From positions 2,728,001 to 2,792,000 of the forward strand of contig NZ_OY764190.1 in NCBI RefSeq assembly GCF_963668215.1: a DNA stretch of 64,000 bases, given 5' to 3'. How positions within the stretch are numbered: the stretch's first letter is position 1; the number at the start of each line of letters is the position of its first letter. Source of the DNA: an uncultured Desulfosarcina sp. (GTDB lineage: Bacteria; Desulfobacterota; Desulfobacteria; Desulfobacterales; Desulfosarcinaceae). A program made the position numbers and the translations under genes. The notes below the pieces were generated by a model. That model ran no database searches. It worked only from the letters and a program-made list of their open reading frames with translations, and was not told the origin of the DNA. Positions 46,569 through 55,256 of the stretch are shown piece after piece.

Positions 46569-48803
46569 TTAGATGGATATATCAATGGCAGGGCAAATGA
46601 TTTCGGGAAAAAATACTTCCTGAGCTAAAAATTTAATGGTAGCCCTCTTCGCCATTTTTTCCCTTTTGGTTCCGTCTCCAAGCCCCAGCAGGATTGAGTT
46701 GTTTGAGCAACTTGCTAATTCAAGGACGCAAACTACATTGTCAGAATTATAAGGGTACACTAGAGGAATAGCTATAATGGCTTTGATAAATTCATTGTCA
46801 GAATATTGGCATCCTGGAGGGCGGATGTAATTCATCATTTGTTTTGAAGGCCCTGTTTTTGGAAATAATGCGACTATTGGTTCATTTCTCTTTTTGGCTG
46901 ATCCTACAAACGGTAAACCGTTGCCGATAGAAATATTCCAAATTTTCGAATCATTAATATGTTGATTTGATGGACAATAATATGCTTTATAAATCATTTT
47001 ATATCGTTCTGTATCATAAACTGCTAAACAAACTTCCATCCTATTATCGGTATTATCTGTAGCTAAAAATTGACAATCTTTTGTCACTCTAAAATAAATT
47101 TCCTTCATGCATTTTAATATCGCACTATCTCTTTCAAAATCATTTGGTGTCAAGCTTAGTAATCTTTTTTGTATTTCTTCAGATTTTGCAATCTTCGAAA
47201 CGTCAATATTTGCAAGCTTGGCGTTCTCAACTGGCAAGTCCCATTTAATTGAATATCTACTAAATGGTTTTGGGTAATCGACTGATAAATGCGCAATATT
47301 GCTATCTTGTGAATAGTAAAACGATTTTGAACACATACTCTCTTCTTCCGAAATCACATTATTATCCTTATCAATGACTCTAACACCTATATCGATAGGC
47401 TTAAATTCATCAGGAAATACTAGATGCAAATCAAGCTTTTCAATTGCATAGCCTATAAAAGGTCCGGCACCTTCTGGCTCATATTCTCCATTATTATCTG
47501 CGATCCTATCTTCTTTCGTGAAAGAAAAAGCATTTGGGAGGTTAATTGATACTTTTCCACTTATGGGCTGCTCAGATAGTGGTGGATTGAAATGAAAATA
47601 TCCCTCTTGGCCACCTTGTTTGGGATTGCCTTTAATTTTCCAATCAACTGTTTGATTTTTAGGATAGTCAACTTCGAATTTTGGTCTAGTTATAAATGCA
47701 CCTGCCTTACTATTAGTACTATATTTAACTGTTTCGCGTATCGCATTTAAAGACTGCAATTCTTCAATATATTCTTCAATATTCATATCACCAGATGGAT
47801 AAGAAATTCTGCAAAATGTTTTCTGACTTTTTCGATAGGTGGGCATTGTATTGATCGATCGATTAAATGAATGAAACCTTGCTTTATTTGCATCAAAAAT
47901 TCTTATGACATTGGGATCTTTTTCATATGTTCCCTCGCCTCGTAAAATACGCATTCTTAGAACCGCCTCACCAGAATGAAATAAATCAATCAAATTATAA
48001 GAAAATACATCGTTAGTTTTACTACGTTGGCCAACCGAACCTGCTGATATAACGGCTACCTCCTCTTTCAAATCCGAATGGATTGGATATGAAGCAATTG
48101 CACATCCCCTTTTATGTTCATGCCCGTGAAAGACAAATTTAACACCATTTTTTAACATTTCCCTCATAAATGTGGCACTATTTTCGAGAATCATAAATTT
48201 TTCATTTCCGATTACTGCGCTACTTGCTCCTTCTGCCAAGTAAACAGGCATAGGGTGATGATGCAATAGTGCTATTTTTATTAAGTTTGGATATTCATCT
48301 TTGAAGTCATTTTCAAATAATTTTAATTCTTTTTTGGACTTTGTGAATTCGTTCCTTAGAATCTTTCCTTCAGCTAGATTTATTTTATCATCAGTTGTGT
48401 TAGAATCAAAACAAATTACAATACACTTTAAGGAAAGCAAGCATCTACTTCTGTAATATTCACGATATTCCTTTTTGAATTGATCAGCGTATACTGGATT
48501 GTCTCCGAAAAGCTTAATCCCTTTAAACCGATAGTCATGGTTCCCGGGTATAACGAAAAGCCTTTCAGCAGGATCTAAGCCGGCATTCCTGCATAATAAT
48601 TCAAGATAGTTCTTTGCATGATAAAGAGATGATTTGTGATCTTTACTACCAAGATTATCAGCTATGTCACCAGTCACAAATATAAGGTCCGGTTCATGTT
48701 TTATTAAATCTTCTTTAAGTTCTTCGAATTGATTAAAATCAGTTTCCAGTTTTGTGAAGTGGAGATCTGAAATGTGTGCAATTCTTGTTAAAATTTTTTC
48801 CAT
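46569..48803 (-). CDS. Metallophosphoesterase fused to beta-rich and GAF-like domains
   Basis: 744 residues, AT-rich. N-terminal calcineurin-type phosphoesterase (about 5-290) with all metal motifs: 'RIAHISDLHF', 'FVTGDIAD', 'VIPGNHDYR', 'ALLHHHP', 'FHGHEH'. A middle region (about 340-540) looks beta-rich. The C-terminal part (about 560-735) looks GAF-like ('ILKCMKEIYFRV', 'VCLAVYDTERYKM', 'AIIAIPLVYPYNSDNVVCVL'). This suggests a nuclease or phosphodiesterase effector governed by a ligand sensor. Its low GC and setting among IS elements suggest horizontal transfer and a possible defence role (inference). Confidence 0.7.
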   Translation of the reverse strand: MEKILTRIAHISDLHFTKLETDFNQFEELKEDLIKHEPDLIFVTGDIADNLGSKDHKSSLYHAKNYLELLCRNAGLDPAERLFVIPGNHDYRFKGIKLFGDNPVYADQFKKEYREYYRSRCLLSLKCIVICFDSNTTDDKINLAEGKILRNEFTKSKKELKLFENDFKDEYPNLIKIALLHHHPMPVYLAEGASSAVIGNEKFMILENSATFMREMLKNGVKFVFHGHEHKRGCAIASYPIHSDLKEEVAVISAGSVGQRSKTNDVFSYNLIDLFHSGEAVLRMRILRGEGTYEKDPNVIRIFDANKARFHSFNRSINTMPTYRKSQKTFCRISYPSGDMNIEEYIEELQSLNAIRETVKYSTNSKAGAFITRPKFEVDYPKNQTVDWKIKGNPKQGGQEGYFHFNPPLSEQPISGKVSINLPNAFSFTKEDRIADNNGEYEPEGAGPFIGYAIEKLDLHLVFPDEFKPIDIGVRVIDKDNNVISEEESMCSKSFYYSQDSNIAHLSVDYPKPFSRYSIKWDLPVENAKLANIDVSKIAKSEEIQKRLLSLTPNDFERDSAILKCMKEIYFRVTKDCQFLATDNTDNRMEVCLAVYDTERYKMIYKAYYCPSNQHINDSKIWNISIGNGLPFVGSAKKRNEPIVALFPKTGPSKQMMNYIRPPGCQYSDNEFIKAIIAIPLVYPYNSDNVVCVLELASCSNNSILLGLGDGTKREKMAKRATIKFLAQEVFFPEIICPAIDISI

Positions 48804-48925
48804 AGCGTCACCTCAAATAAAATGATGATCGTCCTTCTACTATATTTCTAAAAATTTCGTCCAAAAACAGGTAAAAAAGGTTAACCTAAAAAAATAATAT
48901 TTAATTCAGTAGGAAGATTTTATAC

Positions 48926-49023
48926 TTGGAAAAAACCGTAATGAAGAAAGGAGATTCAAATATTAAAAAAAACTATATGGTATTTTTAGCTGTAAATCAA
49001 GAACTGTGCGACACGGCTAATTA
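48926..49023 (+). pseudogene. 5' part of a small gene split by the four-ORF transposon
   Basis: TTG 48926 (AGGAAGA upstream) or ATG 48941; reads '..VMKKGDSNIKKNYMVFLAV' and then runs into the transposon end. Its 3' part is at 54194. Rejoined it gives about 75 residues of unknown function, divergent from the metallophosphoesterase gene. Confidence 0.5.
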
Positions 49024-50054
49024 TGGCACAAATTTCGATTTAAATGGGGTGACACTTTTCCCGCCTTCTCGATTTTGATCAGGCCATTTTTCAACAACCA
49101 CTGCCTGGCCGCGATTCTCCATTCCACGTTTGTGATTCGGGGTCTGCCAGCCCGGTCCGCAATCTTGGCTGCCAGTTCCCGGATACATCGGAAGATACTT
49201 CTTCGTTCACGTCTGGAGTAGCGGATACGATCACCTCCAAAATACGTGCCGCAGGCTGTGTGATTTCCAAGGCAGCGGCGCTGTGTATGATTCAACTCAT
49301 GGGCTGCGGTTTCAGACAGCAAAAAAGATGATTCCAATGTCGTGGCCTTCCACTGCCAGCGTTTTAAAAATTCTTTGAACTCCCTTTGGGTTCGCTCGAT
49401 CGCCCCATTGTACGAAGGCGTTTTCGGCGGATTGTTTATCGGGATCACCCAGGCATTTTCCAGCGCTTCGTTTACGGTGGTATGGTTTAGATTGCTCCCG
49501 TTGTCTCGCTTGCAAAATAGCGGTGGACCGAAGCGGTCGAACAAATATGCCAGATGGCCGGCCACCTCTTCGCCGCAGGGCAGACTTCCCGAGGCGATCG
49601 GTGGCAGCTTGTAGCGCGAACAAAGGTCCGTCAGGTTGTGCAGGTGAAGCTTTCCCGAGGCCGTATCGCTCTTTTGGCAATCGTCCACGGCCCAGGCCAG
49701 GTTTGGCCGAAGCCAGCTGACACAACACCTTTCGGCTTTCCGACGGTGCTTGCTTTCGTTGCGTGCCTCGATAACCAGCGCGTTCAATTCCCTGCGGGAT
49801 ATGGACTCGCCGAAAGTGCTGTGAAGTTTGCCGGTGCCATGGCTGCGTTTGGGACCATGATCCAGGTCCCGGATCTTGGCCTTCAACTCGTTCAGATTCA
49901 ACGGCCGCACCTTCTTCGGACCTCGCTTTTCCACGGGGGGCATATCTTTGGTAAGGCGCTCTTTCCACCGCATCAGCGTTCGGTAGCTAAGCCCCGCCTG
50001 CTTTGCCAGGCAGGCATACGACAGCGAAAAGGTCGTTTTCATCTCTTCGATCAT
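49017..50054 (-). CDS. orfD: integrase-core (rve) DDE transposase
   Basis: About 345 residues; ATG 50054 (GTG 50060 possible). N-terminal HTH ('LAKQAGLSYRTLMRWKERL'), then an rve-type core with DDE candidates in 'LAWAVDDCQ', 'FCKRDNGSNLNH' and 'YNGAIERTQREF'. Its stop lies in or just past the transposon end. Works presumably with orfC, an HTH protein 17-23 bp upstream, in the style of IS3-type OrfA/OrfB pairs. Confidence 0.75.
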   Translation of the reverse strand: MIEEMKTTFSLSYACLAKQAGLSYRTLMRWKERLTKDMPPVEKRGPKKVRPLNLNELKAKIRDLDHGPKRSHGTGKLHSTFGESISRRELNALVIEARNESKHRRKAERCCVSWLRPNLAWAVDDCQKSDTASGKLHLHNLTDLCSRYKLPPIASGSLPCGEEVAGHLAYLFDRFGPPLFCKRDNGSNLNHTTVNEALENAWVIPINNPPKTPSYNGAIERTQREFKEFLKRWQWKATTLESSFLLSETAAHELNHTQRRCLGNHTACGTYFGGDRIRYSRRERRSIFRCIRELAAKIADRAGRPRITNVEWRIAARQWLLKNGLIKIEKAGKVSPHLNRNLCHN

Positions 50055-50076
50055 GGCCACCGCCTGTCGGATACGA

Positions 50077-50425
50077 TCATTTTTTTTTCGTCCGCCCGCT
50101 GCCGATTTGGGGAAGCTTCAAGTCCATCAGCACATCCTTGAGCGCCATCTTCCGGTTCAGCAAGTCGATCTGCCGATTCGCGTCCTGCAGTTGCTTTTCC
50201 AGCCATTGGCGATGGTCGTCCGGAGGATGGGCAGGCCTTCCCGGGGGCTGGTCGGTCACACTGTCCAAAAGGGCGGACAGCCCCCGCTGCTCCCATTTGT
50301 AGAACGTCTTGCGCGAGACGCCCAGGCGTTCGGCGGCCTGGCGGGCAGTCAGCATGCCGCAACGGACCTTCATGATCATCTCGGCTCGGAGCCGCGCCGT
50401 CTGGCGGGTCGATAGTTGTTTGGCC
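50077..50425 (-). pseudogene. orfC: HTH transposase subunit, separated from its start by IS21
   Basis: HTH protein ('MLTARQAAERLGVSRKTFYK', then 'LQDANRQIDLLNRKM' coiled helix). The start codon (ATG 52653 or 52647) lies on the far side of IS21 copy 1. Rejoined through one copy of the 7-bp target TTTGGCC it reads MPMAKQLSTRQ.. for about 118 residues. The open frame now runs into the IS21 end instead. Confidence 0.8.
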
Positions 50426-50527
50426 TGTCGCCGGGAATGCGATAATGTACCAAAAATGGGAACGAAAAGTGTACCACCCATGAATAGCACCGCATGGTAG
50501 ACTCCTTCCTGAAAGGAGGGTGTCGCC

Positions 50528-51796
50528 ATGATTTCATGGGAGGCGTACATGGACATTATTGCATTGCATCAACAAGGCCTTTCGCAAAGGGAGATCACCA
50601 AACGAACTGGCCGCCATCGCAAGACCGTTAAAAAATATATTCAGAATGGACAAACTCCCGGTTACCACAAGGCCCAACGGCGCGAAAGCATCCTGGCTCC
50701 CTACTACCCGGTGATTAACGATTTCCTCGAAGAGGATGATTACCGTGCCACCTGGATCTATCAACGACTCAAACAGTTAGGCTATGCTGGCGGATACGAT
50801 ACCGTCAAAATCTATGTCCGCAGGCGCAAACGAAAACGCAAGCGCCAGGCTTACATCCGGTTCGAGACGATTCCCGGATTGCAGGGGCAGATGGACTGGG
50901 CCGACTTCAAGGTCGCGGATTTCAAGGGCGGCAGTTTTACCGTTTACCTGTTCGTCCTGGTCCTGGGATTTTCCCGGGCCATGTTTGCCATGTTCGTTGA
51001 CCGCTGCACCCTGCAGTCCTTCATGGATGCCCATATTGCCGCCTTTCACTACCTGGGCGGGATTCCCATGGAAATGCTCTATGACAACATGAAGCATGTG
51101 GTGATCAGCCGCACAGGTGGGCAGACTGTTTTCAATGTCGAGTTCATGCACTTTACCCAGCACTATGGTTTCAAGCCTCTGGCCTGCATGCCCTACAGTC
51201 CCTGGGTGAAAGGCAAGGTGGAACGCCCGGTGGATTACATTCGCGAGTCGTTCTGGCGCGGTTATGGTTTTACCAGCATCGAGCAGGCGAACCGGGATCT
51301 TCTCAGCTGGCTTGACGAAACAGCCAATCGCAGGAAGCATGGAACCCACCGGCAGCTGGTGGACCTGCGCTGGCGGCAGGAACAATCCAGCTTAAGTCCA
51401 TGCCCTGCCAGCGACTACGATACGTCCATAAAAGAGTATCGCAGGGTCTACAAGGACTGCTATATTTCCTATAACGCCAGCCGGTATCAAGTGCCGCCGG
51501 ATGTGGTCGGCAAAAAGATCCTGCTGAAGGTCAAGGACGGTATCATCCGATTCTACGATGACGACCGGCTGCTGGCCACGCATAGGGAAGCCGAGGAAAA
51601 GGGCAGCTGGGTTACCGATGCGAATATCACCGCCCAGATCTTGAAGCAGCGGCAGAAAGCGAAAAAGAAATACGGTCGCACCAAAGGCAAGGCCACCCGG
51701 GGACTGGTGAATGCCAGTTTGTTCCCACAGGTGCTTTACCGTCCGCTGTCCGTGTATGAGCAGATCGCGAAAGGAGGTGGCACATGGATCAACTGA
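50528..51796 (+). CDS. istA: IS21 transposase IstA, copy 1
   Basis: 422 residues; GGAGG upstream. N-terminal HTH ('LSQREITKRTGRHRKTVKKY'), DDE residues in 'QMDWADFKV', 'MEMLYDNMKHVV' and 'VKGKVERPVDY', C-terminal IstA domain. Overlaps istB by 13 bp, with the istB ribosome-binding site AAAGGAGGT inside its last codons. Confidence 0.95.
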   Translation: MISWEAYMDIIALHQQGLSQREITKRTGRHRKTVKKYIQNGQTPGYHKAQRRESILAPYYPVINDFLEEDDYRATWIYQRLKQLGYAGGYDTVKIYVRRRKRKRKRQAYIRFETIPGLQGQMDWADFKVADFKGGSFTVYLFVLVLGFSRAMFAMFVDRCTLQSFMDAHIAAFHYLGGIPMEMLYDNMKHVVISRTGGQTVFNVEFMHFTQHYGFKPLACMPYSPWVKGKVERPVDYIRESFWRGYGFTSIEQANRDLLSWLDETANRRKHGTHRQLVDLRWRQEQSSLSPCPASDYDTSIKEYRRVYKDCYISYNASRYQVPPDVVGKKILLKVKDGIIRFYDDDRLLATHREAEEKGSWVTDANITAQILKQRQKAKKKYGRTKGKATRGLVNASLFPQVLYRPLSVYEQIAKGGGTWIN

Positions 51797-52578
51797 TCGC
51801 CGACCGCCTCCAGGACAACCTCAAACGGCTCAAGCTCACCCAGGCCGCCGAGATGCTCGAAACCGTGGTCGCCAAAGCCGAGTCCGACAAGGACTCTTAT
51901 CTGTCTTTTCTGGATCAGCTGCTGGAAGAGGAAGTCGCCGCCAAGGAAAAACGGCGCGTACAGACCGCCATGAAGACCGCCGGGCTGCCATCGGCCAAGA
52001 CCATCGAAGAGTACGATTTTACCTTTCACCCCAAGCTGAACAAAAAGGAGGTGATGGCCCTTTTCGATCTGGATTTCATCGGCAAGCAGGAGAACGTGAT
52101 TTTCCTGGGACCGCCGGGCGTTGGCAAAACCCATCTGGCCATATCGCTGGCGATCAAGGCCTGCCATCACGGGTTCAAGGTCTACTTCACCACCATGGAC
52201 ACCCTGATGAGGAAACTCAAAGAGCCCCAGTCCCGGCACAAGGCATATCTGACTTCGGCCCTGGTGGTAGTCGATGAAGTCGGGTACCTGCCCATCGACA
52301 CGAAGGAGGCGTATCTGTTCTTTCAGTTCGTCTCTTATCGCTACGAGCGATCATCGACGCTGATCACCTCCAACAAGAGCTTCGGGGACTGGCAAGAGTT
52401 GTTCGGCGAGCAGGTCATCGCCACCGCGATCCTCGACCGGCTGCTGCATCACTGCCGGGTGGTCAACATCAAGGGGCACAGCTATCGGCTCCGCGGGCAC
52501 AGTTTTTCAAAGAACGATTTCGCCACGGTCGGTTCCTCAGGGTTGGCCGACGTGGATGGGAAGACGGAGAATCAATGA
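51784..52578 (+). CDS. istB: IS21 ATPase helper IstB, copy 1
   Basis: 264 residues. AAA+ ATPase with Walker A 'GPPGVGKTHLAISLA' and Walker B 'ALVVVDEVGYL', arginine/sensor region 'STLITSNKSFGDW'. Assists strand transfer and target choice by IstA. Confidence 0.95.
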   Translation: MDQLIADRLQDNLKRLKLTQAAEMLETVVAKAESDKDSYLSFLDQLLEEEVAAKEKRRVQTAMKTAGLPSAKTIEEYDFTFHPKLNKKEVMALFDLDFIGKQENVIFLGPPGVGKTHLAISLAIKACHHGFKVYFTTMDTLMRKLKEPQSRHKAYLTSALVVVDEVGYLPIDTKEAYLFFQFVSYRYERSSTLITSNKSFGDWQELFGEQVIATAILDRLLHHCRVVNIKGHSYRLRGHSFSKNDFATVGSSGLADVDGKTENQ

Positions 52579-52597
52579 GCTCCAGGGTGGTACATTT

Positions 52598-54118
52598 TTA
52601 TTTTCCCACTTCTGGTACACTTTTCATTCCCATTGACATTTGGCCATAGGCATCCTCGCCTATCCGGCCGACGCTGCCTTCTGGATCGATTGGAGGCGTT
52701 TTTCCAGCTTGCCGGGTTCGCTCAATTTCTTTTCGATCAACCGAGACAACCGCTGGTTGATCGGCGGCAGCGGATCTTTCTTTTTCGGGTCCAGCGCCTT
52801 GAGCATGCCCTCGATCGCCAGATTCTGCCACTGACCCAAAAGCGTCGGGCTGATGTCCATTTCCTGACATACCTGGGCGCTGGTGCGGCGCTCGCTCCAA
52901 ATGGACAGCACGGCCGTTATCTTCTGTTGTGGATCGAATACTCTGCGGGTTCGTTGATTTGTCTTCATGATCTATATCCTTTCTTGCGTCGTACACAAGT
53001 TCTTTTTCCTGGCCGGCCTCGTTCACCAGCATCTTGACTTTGCCCTTCTCCGCCCGGATGACCACGCTCTGGCCGCCCATGCGGCCTACCATATAAAAAG
53101 GATCTACCGGACGGCCTCGCAACGCCAGTTCCAGTACGTTTTCTTCGACGCCCTTTGCCAGCGTCTTTTTCAGATCATGGGCGATCTCGAAGAATCGGTC
53201 GGCCGGACACAGACCGCCGATGCCTTGGTGCGGCCGTTTGTGATTGTAGTATTTGACCCAAAAAGCGGTGCGCTCCACGGCTTGCTCAAAGCTGTCGAAC
53301 TGAGCCCGCTGGAGGAACTCGCCCAGGATCGATTTCCAGAACCGCTCTATCTTGCCCAGCGTCATGGGATGGTGGGGGCGGGAACGGATATGCTTGACAC
53401 GGTCTTTTTTCATCTCCCGTTCGAAACGCGTCTTGCCGCGCCAGTTCGTGTACTGCCGACCGTTGTCGGTGAGCATCTCTCTGGGAACGCCGTACTCGGC
53501 AACACCGCGACGGTAGGTCTCCAGCACGTGTTCCGCCGTCTGGCTGCGGTACAGGCCCAGGGAAACGATATACCGGCTGTAATCGTCTATGAAGCCGATC
53601 AGGTAGGCGTTGCGACCGGCCAACCGGAAGGTCATGATATCGCTCTGCCACAGCTGGTTGGGACGAGAACGTTCGAAAAATCGGGGCTTGGGGGGATTCT
53701 TCTTCGGCTTACGCTTGGCCTTGTTTACCAGTCCCTTCTCCGACAACTTTTTGTGTACAGTCGATGGGCTCGTGGGAATTAGAAAAAATCGTTTGAGAAC
53801 ATCGGCAATCCGTCGCGGGCCGTATTCCGGATTCGCCTTTTTCACCGCTACCATTCGCTCCTGGACTTCGGGAGGCACCCTGGCATTTCCTCCAGGGCGA
53901 GGCTTGGGTTCCAACCCTTGCACCCCACCGCGTCGGTAAGCATTGGCCCAGCGGCTAACAGAATGCGTGCTGATACCGAACTGTTCGGCAAGCAACGACG
54001 CGCTGTACTCTTCTTCCAAAAACAGCCTTACGACCTTTAACCGAAACTCGGCTGGGTAGGCCCATACCCGGGAACCTTTCTTCCCCCCGGCTGACCGTCT
54101 TTTCTTTTTCCTTGTCAT
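52598..54118 (-). CDS. orfA: IS481-like DDE transposase
   Basis: About 506 residues as read, ATG 54118 with AAAGGAG. HTH regions at the start ('EFRLKVVRLFLEEEYSASLL', 'FGISTHSVSRWANAYRRGG'), then an rve core with DDE residues in 'LWQSDIMTF', 'EMLTDNGRQYTN' and 'LGKIERFWKSI'. The integrase part ends by about residue 385; the last 120 codons overlap orfB and look like non-selected sequence, and the present stop lies inside IS21. The natural C-terminus is thus unclear. Confidence 0.7.
   Translation of the reverse strand: MTRKKKRRSAGGKKGSRVWAYPAEFRLKVVRLFLEEEYSASLLAEQFGISTHSVSRWANAYRRGGVQGLEPKPRPGGNARVPPEVQERMVAVKKANPEYGPRRIADVLKRFFLIPTSPSTVHKKLSEKGLVNKAKRKPKKNPPKPRFFERSRPNQLWQSDIMTFRLAGRNAYLIGFIDDYSRYIVSLGLYRSQTAEHVLETYRRGVAEYGVPREMLTDNGRQYTNWRGKTRFEREMKKDRVKHIRSRPHHPMTLGKIERFWKSILGEFLQRAQFDSFEQAVERTAFWVKYYNHKRPHQGIGGLCPADRFFEIAHDLKKTLAKGVEENVLELALRGRPVDPFYMVGRMGGQSVVIRAEKGKVKMLVNEAGQEKELVYDARKDIDHEDKSTNPQSIRSTTEDNGRAVHLERAPHQRPGMSGNGHQPDAFGSVAESGDRGHAQGAGPEKERSAAADQPAVVSVDRKEIERTRQAGKTPPIDPEGSVGRIGEDAYGQMSMGMKSVPEVGK
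52660..52968 (-). CDS. orfB: HTH transposase subunit
   Basis: 102 residues with a transposase-type HTH ('RRVFDPQQKITAVLSIWS', 'SAQVCQEMDISPTLLGQWQN') and a coiled C-terminus. Overlaps the 3' end of orfA by about 300 bp in another frame. Lies just upstream of orfC's start. Confidence 0.65.
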   Translation of the reverse strand: MKTNQRTRRVFDPQQKITAVLSIWSERRTSAQVCQEMDISPTLLGQWQNLAIEGMLKALDPKKKDPLPPINQRLSRLIEKKLSEPGKLEKRLQSIQKAASAG

Positions 54119-54193
54119 GGGATACACTCCTTTCGGTAAAATTGATTTTTACACTCGGGAGTGTCACCCTATTTTATCGATTTCTTTGTGCCA

Positions 54194-54330
54194 ATAACTG
54201 GAGATTAGGACAGGCTTTTGAAAGGTATATGCAGGGAACTGCTGCCGATGCCTTAACGGTTTATCAGAAGGCTAATAGCCTAACGAAGAAGGGGAATGAT
54301 GATGGGAAGATCATAAAATTTAAAAATTAA
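54194..54330 (+). pseudogene. 3' part of the small gene split by the four-ORF transposon
   Basis: Open frame 'NWRLGQAFERYMQGTAADAL' continuing to '..DDGKIIKFKN' and TAA. Joins the fragment at 48926 if the transposon is removed. Confidence 0.45.
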
Positions 54331-54382
54331 AGCGTTTGTCCTGATGTGTCTGTTTTAACAGTATAAATTTCATATTTACATT

Positions 54383-54600
54383 TTAATAATCTTTATACAA
54401 ACCTCTTTTAACGCTGGGTATTTTGACTGACGATTTAACTTGCCCTGTAAGCTTTTCAATTCTACAGGCTCTTTTGCATTCCAAATCATCAACAGGGTCT
54501 TGTTGATCCCAAATTTGAAAAAATTTTCGATTTTGTTTGCCCACAATTTGATGTGTCGAGGCCCATCGTAAAAAGCGAAGAAAGCGCAACGGAAAAGAAT
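54383..54600 (-). pseudogene. Decayed endonuclease I (EndA/NucM) C-terminus
   Basis: The frame reads 'FFQIWDQQDPVDDLECKRAC' then 'RIEKLTGQ', close to the endonuclease I ending (W-x-x-x-DPVD-x-x-E, then RI-x-x-x-QGN). The N-terminal nuclease half is missing and neighbouring frames suggest a frameshift. Confidence 0.5.
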
Positions 54601-54759
54601 TGAACGCGTATTCGAAAAGCTATTTTTGAGTAAATCGTTACATTTCGAGTAAGTTAAAATCCTACTTCCATTAACCATCAACCACACAATTTTGACATAT
54701 ACTCAATTGTTTAGTAATAGTTCTTTAGCACCTTCCTAACTATACCAGACCGATAATAG

Positions 54760-55026
54760 GGTGCTATCGACCCGGAAATTTTCCGACGGTTTGAATCCTA
54801 TATAAAAGTAGCGGTAGAGACGGTTATTGAGGCAGCTAAAAATAAACCGTACCACGGCATACAGCGCAGAATAGCGCAACGGTGTATAAAAAATGAATCA
54901 AGCCTGGTACCAGATGGTAGTGAACGCCAAAGTGGTGAAGACCTAAGAAAAGCATGGTTAGCAAAAGATCATCTTGGAAATATGATAATCCACGTGGTCA
55001 GGACAATCTGGACACATCACCAATAG
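54760..55026 (+). pseudogene. Unidentified gene fragment
   Basis: About 88 codons open on the plus strand without a start codon, beginning right after a stop ('GAIDPEIFRRFESYIKVAVE') and ending '..HVVRTIWTHHQ'. Amino-acid composition is protein-like. Probably the 3' end of a lost gene; no family recognised. Confidence 0.35.
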
Positions 55027-55256
55027 TAGCTTTTTGAGTTTTAACAGTTCCTAAGTCAGCTTTACTGACGCGTTGATGACGGAAGATAAACATAAAAGAA
55101 TAGTGTACTTTAAACGATTAATCAGCTAATAAGTTTATTTCTATTCTTGCTAAATATATCCGAGCTTTCTGAAATATTAGCTTGATAATAAAATGTAAGG
55201 AAATTAGTTAAACTCGATTTCAAAAAGATTTTTTGTTAAAATTGTATTAGAATCGT

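Larger units (their letters stand above)
50426..52638 (+). mobile_element. IS21-family element, copy 1 (2,213 bp)
   Basis: Ends TGTCGCCGGGAATG.. and ..CATTCCCATTGACA (5'-TG/CA-3' ends with internal GTACC repeats). Flanked by a 7-bp duplication TTTGGCC (50419-50425 and 52639-52645). Confidence 0.93.
49024..54193. mobile_element. Four-ORF transposon with two DDE recombinases, split by IS21 copy 1
   Basis: The ends are imperfect inverted repeats of about 34 bp: left begins TGGCACAAA and has CGAT and GGGTGACACT; the complement of the right end shows the same blocks. Without IS21 copy 1 and one duplication the element is about 2.95 kb and holds, on the minus strand, orfA (DDE), orfB (HTH), orfC (HTH) and orfD (DDE). 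A 3-bp duplication (TAA) is possible but uncertain. It splits a small plus-strand gene. Confidence 0.7.
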
